A stretch of DNA of 64,000 nt from JBBQLG01 sp964251665 (GTDB taxonomy: Bacteria > Bacteroidota > Bacteroidia > Cytophagales > Spirosomataceae), in assembly GCA_964251665.1 (NCBI GenBank), contig CAXUKO010000003.1, positions 310,001 to 374,000 of the forward strand, given 5' to 3'. Below the pieces are notes generated by a model. It made no database searches and had not been told where the DNA came from. It worked only from the letters and a program-made list of their open reading frames with translations. Of this stretch, positions 23,448-31,402 are shown piece after piece. The stretch's first letter is position 1, and each line of letters opens with the position of its first letter. A program made the position numbers and the translations under genes.

Positions 23448-24773
23448 ATGAAAAACTTCATACCGGACAAAACAGCATTGCCCCAATCTGGTAAACTAAA
23501 GACCCTCAACATCTTCGCTACGTCAGGCGTCCCCATGCGGACGTTTCACATTACCTGGCTAACCTTCTTCGTCTGCTTTTTTGGCTGGTTCGGCCTGGCT
23601 CCGCTGATGCCCGTCATACGTGAGGATTTACACTTAACCAAGCCGCAAATCGGTAACGCTATTATCGCGGCCGTCTCCATGACGGTGTTTGCCCGCCTGC
23701 TGATCGGTCGTTTATGCGACACGCTCGGTCCCCGGCTGACGTATACGGGTCTGCTGGTGCTGGGAGCCATTCCGGTTATGGGTATCGGTCTGGCCCACAC
23801 CTACGAATCATTTCTGGTCTTCCGCCTGGCCATTGGTATCATCGGGGCATCGTTTGTCATTACGCAGTTTCACACCTCGGCCATGTTTGCCGATAACATC
23901 AAGGGAACAGCCAATGCCGTGGCGGGTGGCTGGGGGAACCTCGGCGGGGGCATTACAAACATTGTTATGCCTTTGATTCTGGGCGCTATCGTGACGCTGG
24001 GTTATACCAAATCCGAAGCCTGGCGGCTGGCCATGCTGGTGCCGGGTGTCATGCTACTCATCATGGCCTTCGTCTACTACCGGTACACACAGGACACGCC
24101 CGAAGGTAATTACAAGGCCATTCAACGGGTAAAGCAACAGGCATCGTCGGTCAGTTTCTGGCAGGCATCGGCCGACTGGCGCGTGTGGGCGTTGTTTCTG
24201 GCGTATGGTGCCTGTTTCGGTATCGAAATCACCTTCGACGGGGTAGCGGCTCTGTACTTTGTCGATAGCTTCAAGCTTACTCTGGCCGAAGCAGGTTTGT
24301 GGGCCGGTGTCTTTGGTGGTATGAACCTGTTTGCACGGGCGGTAGGCGGTATTGTTGCCGATAAAGTAGGTAGTCGCTACGGCATGCGGGGTAAAGGGCT
24401 GTTGCTGGCGGGTGTATTACTTCTCGAAGGACTGGGTATAATGCTTTTTTCCCAGACGCACAGCCTTGGGTTAGCCATCGCGGCTATGCTCACGTTCGCG
24501 ATGTTTCTGAAAATGGCCAACGGCACCACCTATGCCATTGTGCCTTTCGTGAATAAAAAGGCCGTAGGCGTCGTCAGCGGCATTGTGGGCGCGGGTGGTA
24601 ACGTCGGTGGTGTGCTGGCTGGGTTCCTGTTCAAATCCGAGAGCATCAGCTACAGTCAGGCGTTTCTATACATCGGCATCGCTGTAGCAGTCGTGTCGCT
24701 GGTGGTTGTGGTAACGCGCTTCGAAAAACGCACCGAGGTAGTTGCTGAAGAATTAATTGCTCAGCCCGCTTAA
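23448..24773 (+). CDS. narK: Nitrate/nitrite transporter NarK (major facilitator, NNP family)
   Basis: Inner-membrane protein of 441 residues with about 12 helices. Nitrate-family signatures are GGWGNLGGGITNIVMP in helix 5 and GIVGAGGNVGGVLAG in helix 11. The conserved Arg of helix 2 is in VFARLLIGRLCDTLGPR. It would import nitrate, possibly also exchange nitrite. The 23448 start has a 29-residue leader before the first helix and is supported by the leader motif spacing. It heads unit 1 of the nitrate island. A second uptake system (NrtABC) lies 15 kb downstream. Confidence 0.92.
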   Translation: MKNFIPDKTALPQSGKLKTLNIFATSGVPMRTFHITWLTFFVCFFGWFGLAPLMPVIREDLHLTKPQIGNAIIAAVSMTVFARLLIGRLCDTLGPRLTYTGLLVLGAIPVMGIGLAHTYESFLVFRLAIGIIGASFVITQFHTSAMFADNIKGTANAVAGGWGNLGGGITNIVMPLILGAIVTLGYTKSEAWRLAMLVPGVMLLIMAFVYYRYTQDTPEGNYKAIQRVKQQASSVSFWQASADWRVWALFLAYGACFGIEITFDGVAALYFVDSFKLTLAEAGLWAGVFGGMNLFARAVGGIVADKVGSRYGMRGKGLLLAGVLLLEGLGIMLFSQTHSLGLAIAAMLTFAMFLKMANGTTYAIVPFVNKKAVGVVSGIVGAGGNVGGVLAGFLFKSESISYSQAFLYIGIAVAVVSLVVVVTRFEKRTEVVAEELIAQPA

Positions 24774-24819
24774 GTCCACATTCCTCTCGGCTCACAAGAT
24801 TGACTTTGTCATCCTTGAA

Positions 24820-24890
24820 TTTGTCATCCTGAGGGACGAAGGATCTTAGAGAATTGACCGCTAAGATCCTTCGTCCCTCAGGATGACAAA
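24820..24890. repeat. 29-bp perfect inverted repeat of the GTCATCCTGAGG family
   Basis: The arms 24820-24848 and 24862-24890 pair perfectly with a 13-base loop; a partial third copy (TTTGTCATCCT) begins at 24806. The wording TTTGTCATCCTGAGGGACGA is typical of repeats dispersed in many genomes. A related hairpin lies at 35915-35975. It sits between narK and the nitrate reductase gene, so it may lower read-through or stabilise the narK message. Confidence 0.7.
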
Positions 24891-24907
24891 AATTGACACC
24901 CCTTACC

Positions 24908-27900
24908 ATGAATCAGCCTCAACCCGTTAAATCTACCTGCTCGTATTGTGGCGTTGGCTGCGGCATTATCGCGCACAAAGACCGCACGGGACAGATACGC
25001 GTCGAAGGTGACCCCAACCATCCGGGAAGTCAGGGAATGCTGTGCTCAAAGGGCCTGAACCTGCACTATACCGTTATGGATCAGTCGGACCGGCTGTTGT
25101 ACCCACAGATGCGCTACAACCGGTCGATGCCGCTGGAACGGGTGTCGTGGGACTCGGCGCTCGACCGGGCGGCTGCGGTGTTCAAATCCCTGATTGCCAA
25201 ATACGGACCCGATTCGGTTGGGTTTTACGCGTCGGGGCAGTGCCTGACGGAAGAGTATTACCTGATTAATAAGCTAACCAAAGGGTTTCTCGGGACTAAT
25301 AATTTAGATACCAACTCGCGGCTCTGCATGTCGTCGGCGGTGGTAGGCTACAAAATGACGCTGGGTGAAGACTCCGTGCCGTGTTCTTACGAAGATATCG
25401 ACTATGCCGATACGCTGCTGGTTGCGGGTGCTAATCCTGCCTGGTGCCACCCCATTATTTTTCGCCGGGTCGAAGCCCGGAAAGCAGCCAATCCCGACTT
25501 TAAACTAATCGTCATCGACCCGCGCCGGACGCAGACGGCGAGCATGGCCGACCTGCACTTTCAGATCAAGCCGGGTACTGATATTACGCTCTATCACGCC
25601 ATTGCCCGCGGCCTGATCGACCGTGGATTTATTGACCAGGACTTTATTGATAACCATACCGAAGGCTTCGACGCCTTTACCGAAAAAGTCCATCAGCGAA
25701 CCCTGCGCGAAGCGGCCACTATCTGTGGCGTCAGTATGGACGACATCAAGTGGGCCGTGGAATACATTGGCCGCTCGAAGGGATTCATGACGATGTGGGC
25801 GATGGGCTTGAATCAGAGCGTGATTGGCGTCAATAAAAACGTGTCGCTGATTAATCTCTCGCTCATTACCGGTCAGATCGGTAAACCGGGTGCCGGGCCG
25901 TTGTCGCTTACTGGACAACCCAACGCGATGGGCGGCCGCGAAACGGGCGGTATGGCTAACCTGTTGCCTGCGCACCGCGATATGGCCAATCCGGCACACC
26001 GGGAAGAAGTAGCTACGTTTTGGAAAAGTGAACCGCTGCCTGCCAAACCTGGCTATACGGCTACGGAAATGTTCGAGGCCTTGCGCGACGGGCGGATGAA
26101 AGCCGTCTGGATCGTTTGCACAAATCCGGCGGTGAGTTTACCCGACTCAACACTGGTCGAAGAGGCCCTGCGCAACGCGAAGTTTGTAGTGGTACAGGAC
26201 ATATCCGACCGGTCGGATACGGTAGCCTTTGCTGATCTGGTGTTGCCAGCGGCCGGATGGGGCGAAAAAGCCGGGACAATGACTAACTCCGAACGGCGTG
26301 TTTCGTACCTGAACAAGTTTACCGAACCACCCGGTGAAGCTAAAGCCGACGCCGAAATCATCTGGACATTTGCGCAGAAAATGGGTTTCGGTGAGGCCTT
26401 TCCATATACCGACGTCGCTCAGGTGTACGACGAACACGTCCGGTTAACCAAGGGGACGCGCATCGACGTGTCAGGCCTGAGCCACGAGCGACTGCGTATG
26501 CAGGGCACGATCCAATGGCCCGTACCAACAGCGGAGTCCGCAGGAACCACCCGGCTATTTGCCGATAAGAAATTTTACACGCCGAGCGGACGGGCACGGA
26601 TTCAAACCGTGAGTGACGATAACCAGTCCGAGGAAATTACGCCCGACTTTCCGCTTATTCTAACCACTGGCCGTATACGGGATCAATGGCACACGATGAC
26701 CAAAACGGGTAAGGTGGCCAAACTGAACAAGCATATTCCCAAACCCTTTCTGGAGATTCACCCAAAGGACGCTGAAGAACGGGGTATCGCCGATGGTGAC
26801 CCGGTTGTAATTACGGGCGTACGCGGTGAAGTTTCTGTGAATGCCGTCGTCACTACGGCCATTCGGCGGGGTGTCGTCTTTTTACCAATGCACTGGGGAA
26901 AGATGGTTCAACAAGGTAAGGCCCGACCGAACGCGGCCCGACCGTTCGCGGCCCGTGCCAACAACTTGACCGAAAACCGGATTGATCCTGTCTCGAAGGA
27001 GCCGGATCTAAAATTTGCCGCTGTGCAGGTGGTGAAGTTTCGTAAGCCGAAGCAAAAGATTTTGATCATTGGCGCTGGTGCGGCTGCAACACGGTTCGTA
27101 CAGATATACCGGCAACTCCAGTCTGATAAGCCGGGGGGGGAGCAGGACGAACTGCACGTATTCAGCAAAGAAATTCACCCATTTTATAACCGCGTGATGT
27201 TGCCTGACTACATCAGCGGGACGCAGACGTGGGAGAAGTTAGTAAAAATGCAGCCTCAGGACAGCGCGGCTCTCGGCGTCCACATGCACGTTGGCGTTAC
27301 TGTCGAATCCATCGACCGGGCCGCCAAAACTATCACCGACAACCGGGGACAGATGCATAGTTACGATGTGCTGCTGCTAACGCCGGGCAGCCGGGCGTTT
27401 ATGCCCCGCGAGTATATAACCGATCTGGCGGGTGTGTTCACCATGCGAACGCGTCACGATGCCGACCGGCTCCGGGAGTTAGTCACACCCGGAACACCGG
27501 TGGTAATCGTTGGCGGGGGTGTTTTGGGACTGGAACTGGCCGCATCGTTACGTGAGGTGGGAGCGGGCGTTACCATTATTCAGCGCGAAAACCGACTAAT
27601 GACCCGACAGTTAGACGCCGTAGCCAGCGAATTGCTTCACCGCGAACTGACAGACCGGGGCGTCGAGATTTTGTACGAAGAAAGCATTCGCTATTACGTC
27701 GATAAACCGTCTGCAACATCGCCAACGGGCAGGGCGGTGGCGGGCCTGCACCTGTCTAACGGGCAAACGATTCCCGCAACCGCCGTGGTGTTTGCCATCG
27801 GTACGCAGCCCAACGCCGAACTGGCCCGTGCGGCCGGTCTGACTGTAAACCGGGGCGTGGCTGTGAACGAGTACTTGCAAACAAGCGATCCGGCCATTTT

Positions 27901-28507
27901 TGCGGCCGGTGAAGTGGCCGAGATGAACGGGCAACTCTGGGGCATTACGGCTGCTGCCGAAGAACAGGCCGATGTGATTGCCCGCTACCTCAACGGCGAC
28001 TGGCTGAACTTCTACACCGGTTCGCTGCTGATGACCATCCTGAAAATGGAAGGCCTCAATTTGTGCGCCCTCGGCCTGACCGATATTCCTGCCGGAGCAC
28101 CAACCAGTGGCGTAGATGGGTACGAAGAGGTTGTGTTTATGGACAAAGCCAAGCGGTATTACAAGAAGTGCATCATTCACCGAGACCGGTTAGTTGGGGC
28201 GATTTTGATGGGCGATAAATCGGAGTTTCTGGAATATAAAGACCTGATTCATAATCAGACTGAGTTGTCGGATAAGCGGCTGGCCCTTTTGCGTTCGGGT
28301 CAATCGGCCAAACCGTTGCTGGGGAAGCTGGTCTGTTCGTGCAATAACGTTGGCGAGGGCAACATCACCGAAGCCGTTAAAGCAGGGGCGGCTGATCTGA
28401 CCAAGCTGTGCCAGACAACCGGTGCGGGAACGGGCTGCGGCTCGTGCAAACCCGAAGTGAAAGCGATTCTGGAGCGGGTTGGGAAAAAGATGGCGGTAGC
28501 GGTTTGA
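24908..28507 (+). CDS. Fused assimilatory nitrate reductase: NasC catalytic part + NasB-like FAD/[2Fe-2S] reductase part
   Basis: Cytoplasmic enzyme of 1199 residues, start ATG at 24908. Residues 1-~700 are the Mo-bisMGD nitrate reductase: 4Fe-4S ligands in CSYCGVGCG (Cys11, 14, 18) and MLCSKG, Mo ligand Cys140 in NSRLCMSSAVVGY, and the MGD-binding C-terminal domain starting ILTTGRIRDQWHTMTKTGK. Residues ~715-1120 are a FAD/NAD(P)H oxidoreductase (ILIIGAGAAATRF; VIVGGGVLGLELAASL). Residues 1143-1180 are a BFD-type [2Fe-2S] domain (CSC ... CGSC). In Bacillus and Klebsiella these parts are separate subunits; here one chain could take electrons from NAD(P)H to nitrate. Confidence 0.92.
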   Translation: MNQPQPVKSTCSYCGVGCGIIAHKDRTGQIRVEGDPNHPGSQGMLCSKGLNLHYTVMDQSDRLLYPQMRYNRSMPLERVSWDSALDRAAAVFKSLIAKYGPDSVGFYASGQCLTEEYYLINKLTKGFLGTNNLDTNSRLCMSSAVVGYKMTLGEDSVPCSYEDIDYADTLLVAGANPAWCHPIIFRRVEARKAANPDFKLIVIDPRRTQTASMADLHFQIKPGTDITLYHAIARGLIDRGFIDQDFIDNHTEGFDAFTEKVHQRTLREAATICGVSMDDIKWAVEYIGRSKGFMTMWAMGLNQSVIGVNKNVSLINLSLITGQIGKPGAGPLSLTGQPNAMGGRETGGMANLLPAHRDMANPAHREEVATFWKSEPLPAKPGYTATEMFEALRDGRMKAVWIVCTNPAVSLPDSTLVEEALRNAKFVVVQDISDRSDTVAFADLVLPAAGWGEKAGTMTNSERRVSYLNKFTEPPGEAKADAEIIWTFAQKMGFGEAFPYTDVAQVYDEHVRLTKGTRIDVSGLSHERLRMQGTIQWPVPTAESAGTTRLFADKKFYTPSGRARIQTVSDDNQSEEITPDFPLILTTGRIRDQWHTMTKTGKVAKLNKHIPKPFLEIHPKDAEERGIADGDPVVITGVRGEVSVNAVVTTAIRRGVVFLPMHWGKMVQQGKARPNAARPFAARANNLTENRIDPVSKEPDLKFAAVQVVKFRKPKQKILIIGAGAAATRFVQIYRQLQSDKPGGEQDELHVFSKEIHPFYNRVMLPDYISGTQTWEKLVKMQPQDSAALGVHMHVGVTVESIDRAAKTITDNRGQMHSYDVLLLTPGSRAFMPREYITDLAGVFTMRTRHDADRLRELVTPGTPVVIVGGGVLGLELAASLREVGAGVTIIQRENRLMTRQLDAVASELLHRELTDRGVEILYEESIRYYVDKPSATSPTGRAVAGLHLSNGQTIPATAVVFAIGTQPNAELARAAGLTVNRGVAVNEYLQTSDPAIFAAGEVAEMNGQLWGITAAAEEQADVIARYLNGDWLNFYTGSLLMTILKMEGLNLCALGLTDIPAGAPTSGVDGYEEVVFMDKAKRYYKKCIIHRDRLVGAILMGDKSEFLEYKDLIHNQTELSDKRLALLRSGQSAKPLLGKLVCSCNNVGEGNITEAVKAGAADLTKLCQTTGAGTGCGSCKPEVKAILERVGKKMAVAV

Positions 28508-28518
28508 TTAATAGCCTT

Positions 28519-29958
28519 ATGAAGACGTCTCCTTATTTTCTTCGGGTTCTTACCGCCGGTGGTTCCATCTCGCCGGGCGATTTACGAAAGGTGACCGCCC
28601 TGGCGCAGGATTATGGCCTGACGACCCTTGAGATTGGCAACCGGCAGGAACTGATCTTAGCCGCCGAGCGGAAGGTACAGCGCGAAGATATGGCACGGCG
28701 TATTCACGCGCTGGGCATGACTACCGACGAACCCGATGCGCTGGCGCAGAACATTGTTTCGTCGTTACCTGCCACGGATGTTTTCCCCGATACGCCCTGG
28801 CTAACGGCCGGTGTCTACCTCGACGTGCTGGCTCAGTTTGCGGAGCTGGGCCGAAACGAACAGCCCCCCCGTTTAAAAATTAACCTGATTGATCGGGCGC
28901 AACCCCTAGTGCCACCGGCTACGGGCAACGTCAATTTTGTGGCCGCACCGGAGCCGGACTACTGGTATGTGCTGTTGCGGCCTTCGGGACTGGTTAAGCG
29001 GTATGTGTGGCCGGTACTGATTGCCAGTGAGTCAATCGGCGCGTTTGCGCGGGTGGTCGAAGCGCAGTATCTGGCTGGAAAGGCGGATAATGCGGACACC
29101 TTTTACAAATCGGTTATGGCTGAGTTTGTTGGCCAGACCCGCAAGCCCGGCGTCGAGTTAAACCTCCCGACTGCTGGTATTCCCGTATATGAAGGATTTC
29201 ACCGGATGCAGTCGGGTAATTTCTGGCTGGGTTTATACCGGAAAAATCAGGCGTTTCCGTTACCCTTCATCGAGGCCCTGTGCGACCTGTGTCGTCAAAC
29301 CCGCGTAGGGAAACTGTATTTGACCACACATAAAACCCTGTTGATTAAAGATATTCGGGAGGCCGACCGACCTGCCTGGGACCAGCTGCTGGGCCGGTTT
29401 GGTATTCGGACCAACGTACCGGCCTGGCACTTGAACTGGCAGCTTCCCAATGCCGATGCTACGTCGCTCGCGCTCAAAAACTACATTCTGCATCAGTTGG
29501 AGGAGGCCGATGTGCGTACCGACGAACTGAGTTTTGCCATTAATGTGCCGTTTTCGGAAGCGGCTGCGTCCGTAGTGATTCAACGCAACGGATCGCCCGA
29601 ACATTTTGATGTGTACCAGCGCACGCACCAGACGACCACGAATGCACAGTATGTTGTGGTAGCCAAGAGCCATCCGATGGCTCAGTTGAGCGATGTCGTG
29701 CAGCAACTTGCGCTTGCGTACTATGAACGCCAGAATACGCCCTCACCCGGTTCGATGCCGGATGAAGCTCCGGTACTTGAAAAGTCTAAACGGCTGGTTC
29801 ATTCCTGCCCGGCCTGCCTGAGTCAGTACGATGCCCGCTACGGCGAACCACACCGGAACATTATGGCTAACACGTCATTTGCGGCTCTGCCGGTTGATTA
29901 TACGTGTGGCATCTGTGAAGCAGAAAGGGCTACGTTTGTAGAAATATGGCTGGAGTAG
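28519..29958 (+). CDS. Rubredoxin fused to a nitrite/sulfite-reductase-like fold lacking siroheme ligands
   Basis: Protein of 479 residues, start ATG at 28519, 11 bases after the nitrate reductase stop. Residues ~5-65 resemble a ferredoxin-like half-domain of nitrite/sulfite reductases (TAGGSISPGDLRKVTALAQD then YGLTTLEIGNRQELIL). A second such half lies near 215-300 (LPTAGIPVYEGFHRMQSGNF, LYLTTHKTLLIKDI). The four cysteines that hold 4Fe-4S and siroheme in true enzymes are not seen. The C-terminus is rubredoxin-like: CPAC (430, 433) and CGIC (463, 466) around YDARYGEPHRNI and FAALPVDYTC. It is probably an electron carrier or assembly partner in nitrate reduction; no activity is established. 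Confidence 0.75.
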   Translation: MKTSPYFLRVLTAGGSISPGDLRKVTALAQDYGLTTLEIGNRQELILAAERKVQREDMARRIHALGMTTDEPDALAQNIVSSLPATDVFPDTPWLTAGVYLDVLAQFAELGRNEQPPRLKINLIDRAQPLVPPATGNVNFVAAPEPDYWYVLLRPSGLVKRYVWPVLIASESIGAFARVVEAQYLAGKADNADTFYKSVMAEFVGQTRKPGVELNLPTAGIPVYEGFHRMQSGNFWLGLYRKNQAFPLPFIEALCDLCRQTRVGKLYLTTHKTLLIKDIREADRPAWDQLLGRFGIRTNVPAWHLNWQLPNADATSLALKNYILHQLEEADVRTDELSFAINVPFSEAAASVVIQRNGSPEHFDVYQRTHQTTTNAQYVVVAKSHPMAQLSDVVQQLALAYYERQNTPSPGSMPDEAPVLEKSKRLVHSCPACLSQYDARYGEPHRNIMANTSFAALPVDYTCGICEAERATFVEIWLE

Positions 29959-29975
29959 CCTGTAGACAACTGCAT

Positions 29976-30332
29976 ATGCTTACTACATCTGAGGTTGCCC
30001 ATCAATTAGTATCATTTTGCCGTCGGGGCGAGTTTATGCTGGCCCAAACGACACTTATGGCTCCCCATTGCGAGCAGCGGGAACCTGAGCGGGCGGCAAC
30101 ATCCTCTGTGAGTGGCTTATCCGCTATTCTGGCCAAGGAAAAAGCTATGCAGGAAACTGTTGCCGAAACGCATAGCCTTGTTATATCAGAACCAGTAGTC
30201 GCCGGCCATTTCTTTAGCGTTTCTATGGCCTATGACCTGACCCTGCACGGACGCGGCAGGGTTCAGTTGGCAGAAATTGGCGTTTATGAAGTTAGAAGTG
30301 GCCAGATCGTAAGCGAACAGTTTTTCTATTGA
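29976..30332 (+). CDS. SnoaL/NTF2-like protein in the nitrate operon
   Basis: Small cytoplasmic protein of 118 residues, start ATG at 29976, 17 bases after the rubredoxin gene. The pattern EVAHQLVSFCRRGEFMLAQT, then APHCEQREPE, VSGLSAILAKEKAMQE, VAGHFFSVSMAYDLTLHGRG and EIGVYEVRSGQIVSEQFFY fits the SnoaL-like fold. These proteins bind small ligands or act as simple enzymes; its task in nitrate use is unknown. Its last seven bases overlap the end of the convergent cobA gene. Confidence 0.7.
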   Translation: MLTTSEVAHQLVSFCRRGEFMLAQTTLMAPHCEQREPERAATSSVSGLSAILAKEKAMQETVAETHSLVISEPVVAGHFFSVSMAYDLTLHGRGRVQLAEIGVYEVRSGQIVSEQFFY

Positions 30333-31141
30333 TAAACTAACTGATTGTGAGGTGGTCGCTCAACACCGACTGATTGTGCTAGTGACGTGTAGCCATTTTT
30401 TGCCCAGGCCGGATGCAGCCGGACTACATCGCCAATGATAATTACGGCCGGGTTACTCAGTTGGCTCTGTTCAACAGCTTCCACAATAGCCCGGGCGGGG
30501 GCAACAGCCACGCGTTCCTGTTCCCAGCTCCCGCTTTGAATGATACCAACGGGCGTTTCGGCCCGGCCAGCATCGGCCAGTAACTGAACAATTTCGGGTA
30601 GGTGCTTCATACCCATCAGGATAACCAGAGTCGCGTCTGAGTGAACAGCGGTCCGTATATCGCCGGATAACTGATGGTCTTTAGTGGTGCCGGTCAGCAC
30701 CCAAAACGATTCGCTGATGCCCCGCGTCGTAAGCGGAATGCCCGAGAGAGCGGGTACGGCATAGCTGCTCGACAGGCCGGGCACGACCGCCGTTTCAACG
30801 CCACAGTCCTGCGCGAAAGCCAGCTCTTCATAACCCCGCCCGAATACAAACGGGTCGCCCCCTTTCAGCCGGACGACATGGCCGTACTCCTGGGCATACT
30901 GCACAATAAGGTGATTGATTTCTGGCTGGCTGAACTCGCAACAGCCTCCGGTCCGTCGCCACGGACGTTTACCCACAAACACCCGCTCTGCTGACTCGGG
31001 CGCGTGGGCTAATAGGGCCGGATGAACCAGTGCATCATAAAGCACAATGTCGGCCTGTTCGAGCGCACGAACGCCTTTCAGGGTAATTAAATCCGGGTCG
31101 CCGGGACCGGCACCAACGAGAGTGAGTTTGGGTGTCTTCAT
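30326..31141 (-). CDS. cobA: Uroporphyrinogen-III C-methyltransferase (siroheme synthesis)
   Basis: SAM-dependent methyltransferase of 271 residues that makes precorrin-2, the siroheme precursor. Motifs: LTLVGAGPGDPDLITLKGVR, LYDALV, VRLKGGDPFVFGRGYEEL, VVPGLSSSYAVPALSGIPLT and the late NPAVIIIGDVV. It lacks the CysG-type dehydrogenase/chelatase domain, so those steps are encoded elsewhere. It diverges from nirB, whose product needs siroheme, across 261 AT-rich bases. Co-regulation is likely but inferred. Confidence 0.93.
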   Translation of the reverse strand: MKTPKLTLVGAGPGDPDLITLKGVRALEQADIVLYDALVHPALLAHAPESAERVFVGKRPWRRTGGCCEFSQPEINHLIVQYAQEYGHVVRLKGGDPFVFGRGYEELAFAQDCGVETAVVPGLSSSYAVPALSGIPLTTRGISESFWVLTGTTKDHQLSGDIRTAVHSDATLVILMGMKHLPEIVQLLADAGRAETPVGIIQSGSWEQERVAVAPARAIVEAVEQSQLSNPAVIIIGDVVRLHPAWAKNGYTSLAQSVGVERPPHNQLVYQ

Positions 31142-31364
31142 GCAGGGAGCTGTCCGCCAACAGCTTATAAATACTAATGAATAAGGCTGCTTAAAATTGA
31201 GTAGTCTGTAGAATTATTAAGCAATAATACTCATAAATAATAAATTTAATGACCTTAATTTAAAAATTATAAATAACTTTAATCAGGTTTTAGGCAAATA
31301 ATAATTGGTTTTAATGTCGATATGCCAAATTATTAATCCTATTAAGAAAAAGTTGTAATTTTTA

Positions 31365-31390
31365 TAGATTTCACTCGTGTTCCACCTTAA
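31365..31390 (+). promoter_or_regulatory. nirB upstream element: possible -7 box and nitrate leader motif, copy 2
   Basis: TAGATTTC (31365-31372) is one mismatch from TAnnTTTG but has no good -33 partner. The leader motif TCGTGTTCCACCTTAA occupies 31375-31390 and ends 12 bases before the nirB ATG. An imperfect hairpin (about 31289-31334) lies upstream. The motif itself is exact; the promoter is doubtful. Confidence 0.6.
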
Positions 31391-31402
31391 GTCCTGTTTA
31401 TT

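Noticed and set aside
28408..28518. In-frame extension of the rubredoxin protein into the nitrate reductase gene
   Set aside because: It would overlap the BFD domain of the nitrate reductase in another frame by 100 bases. The ATG at 28519 fits the conserved FLRVLTAGGSI start.
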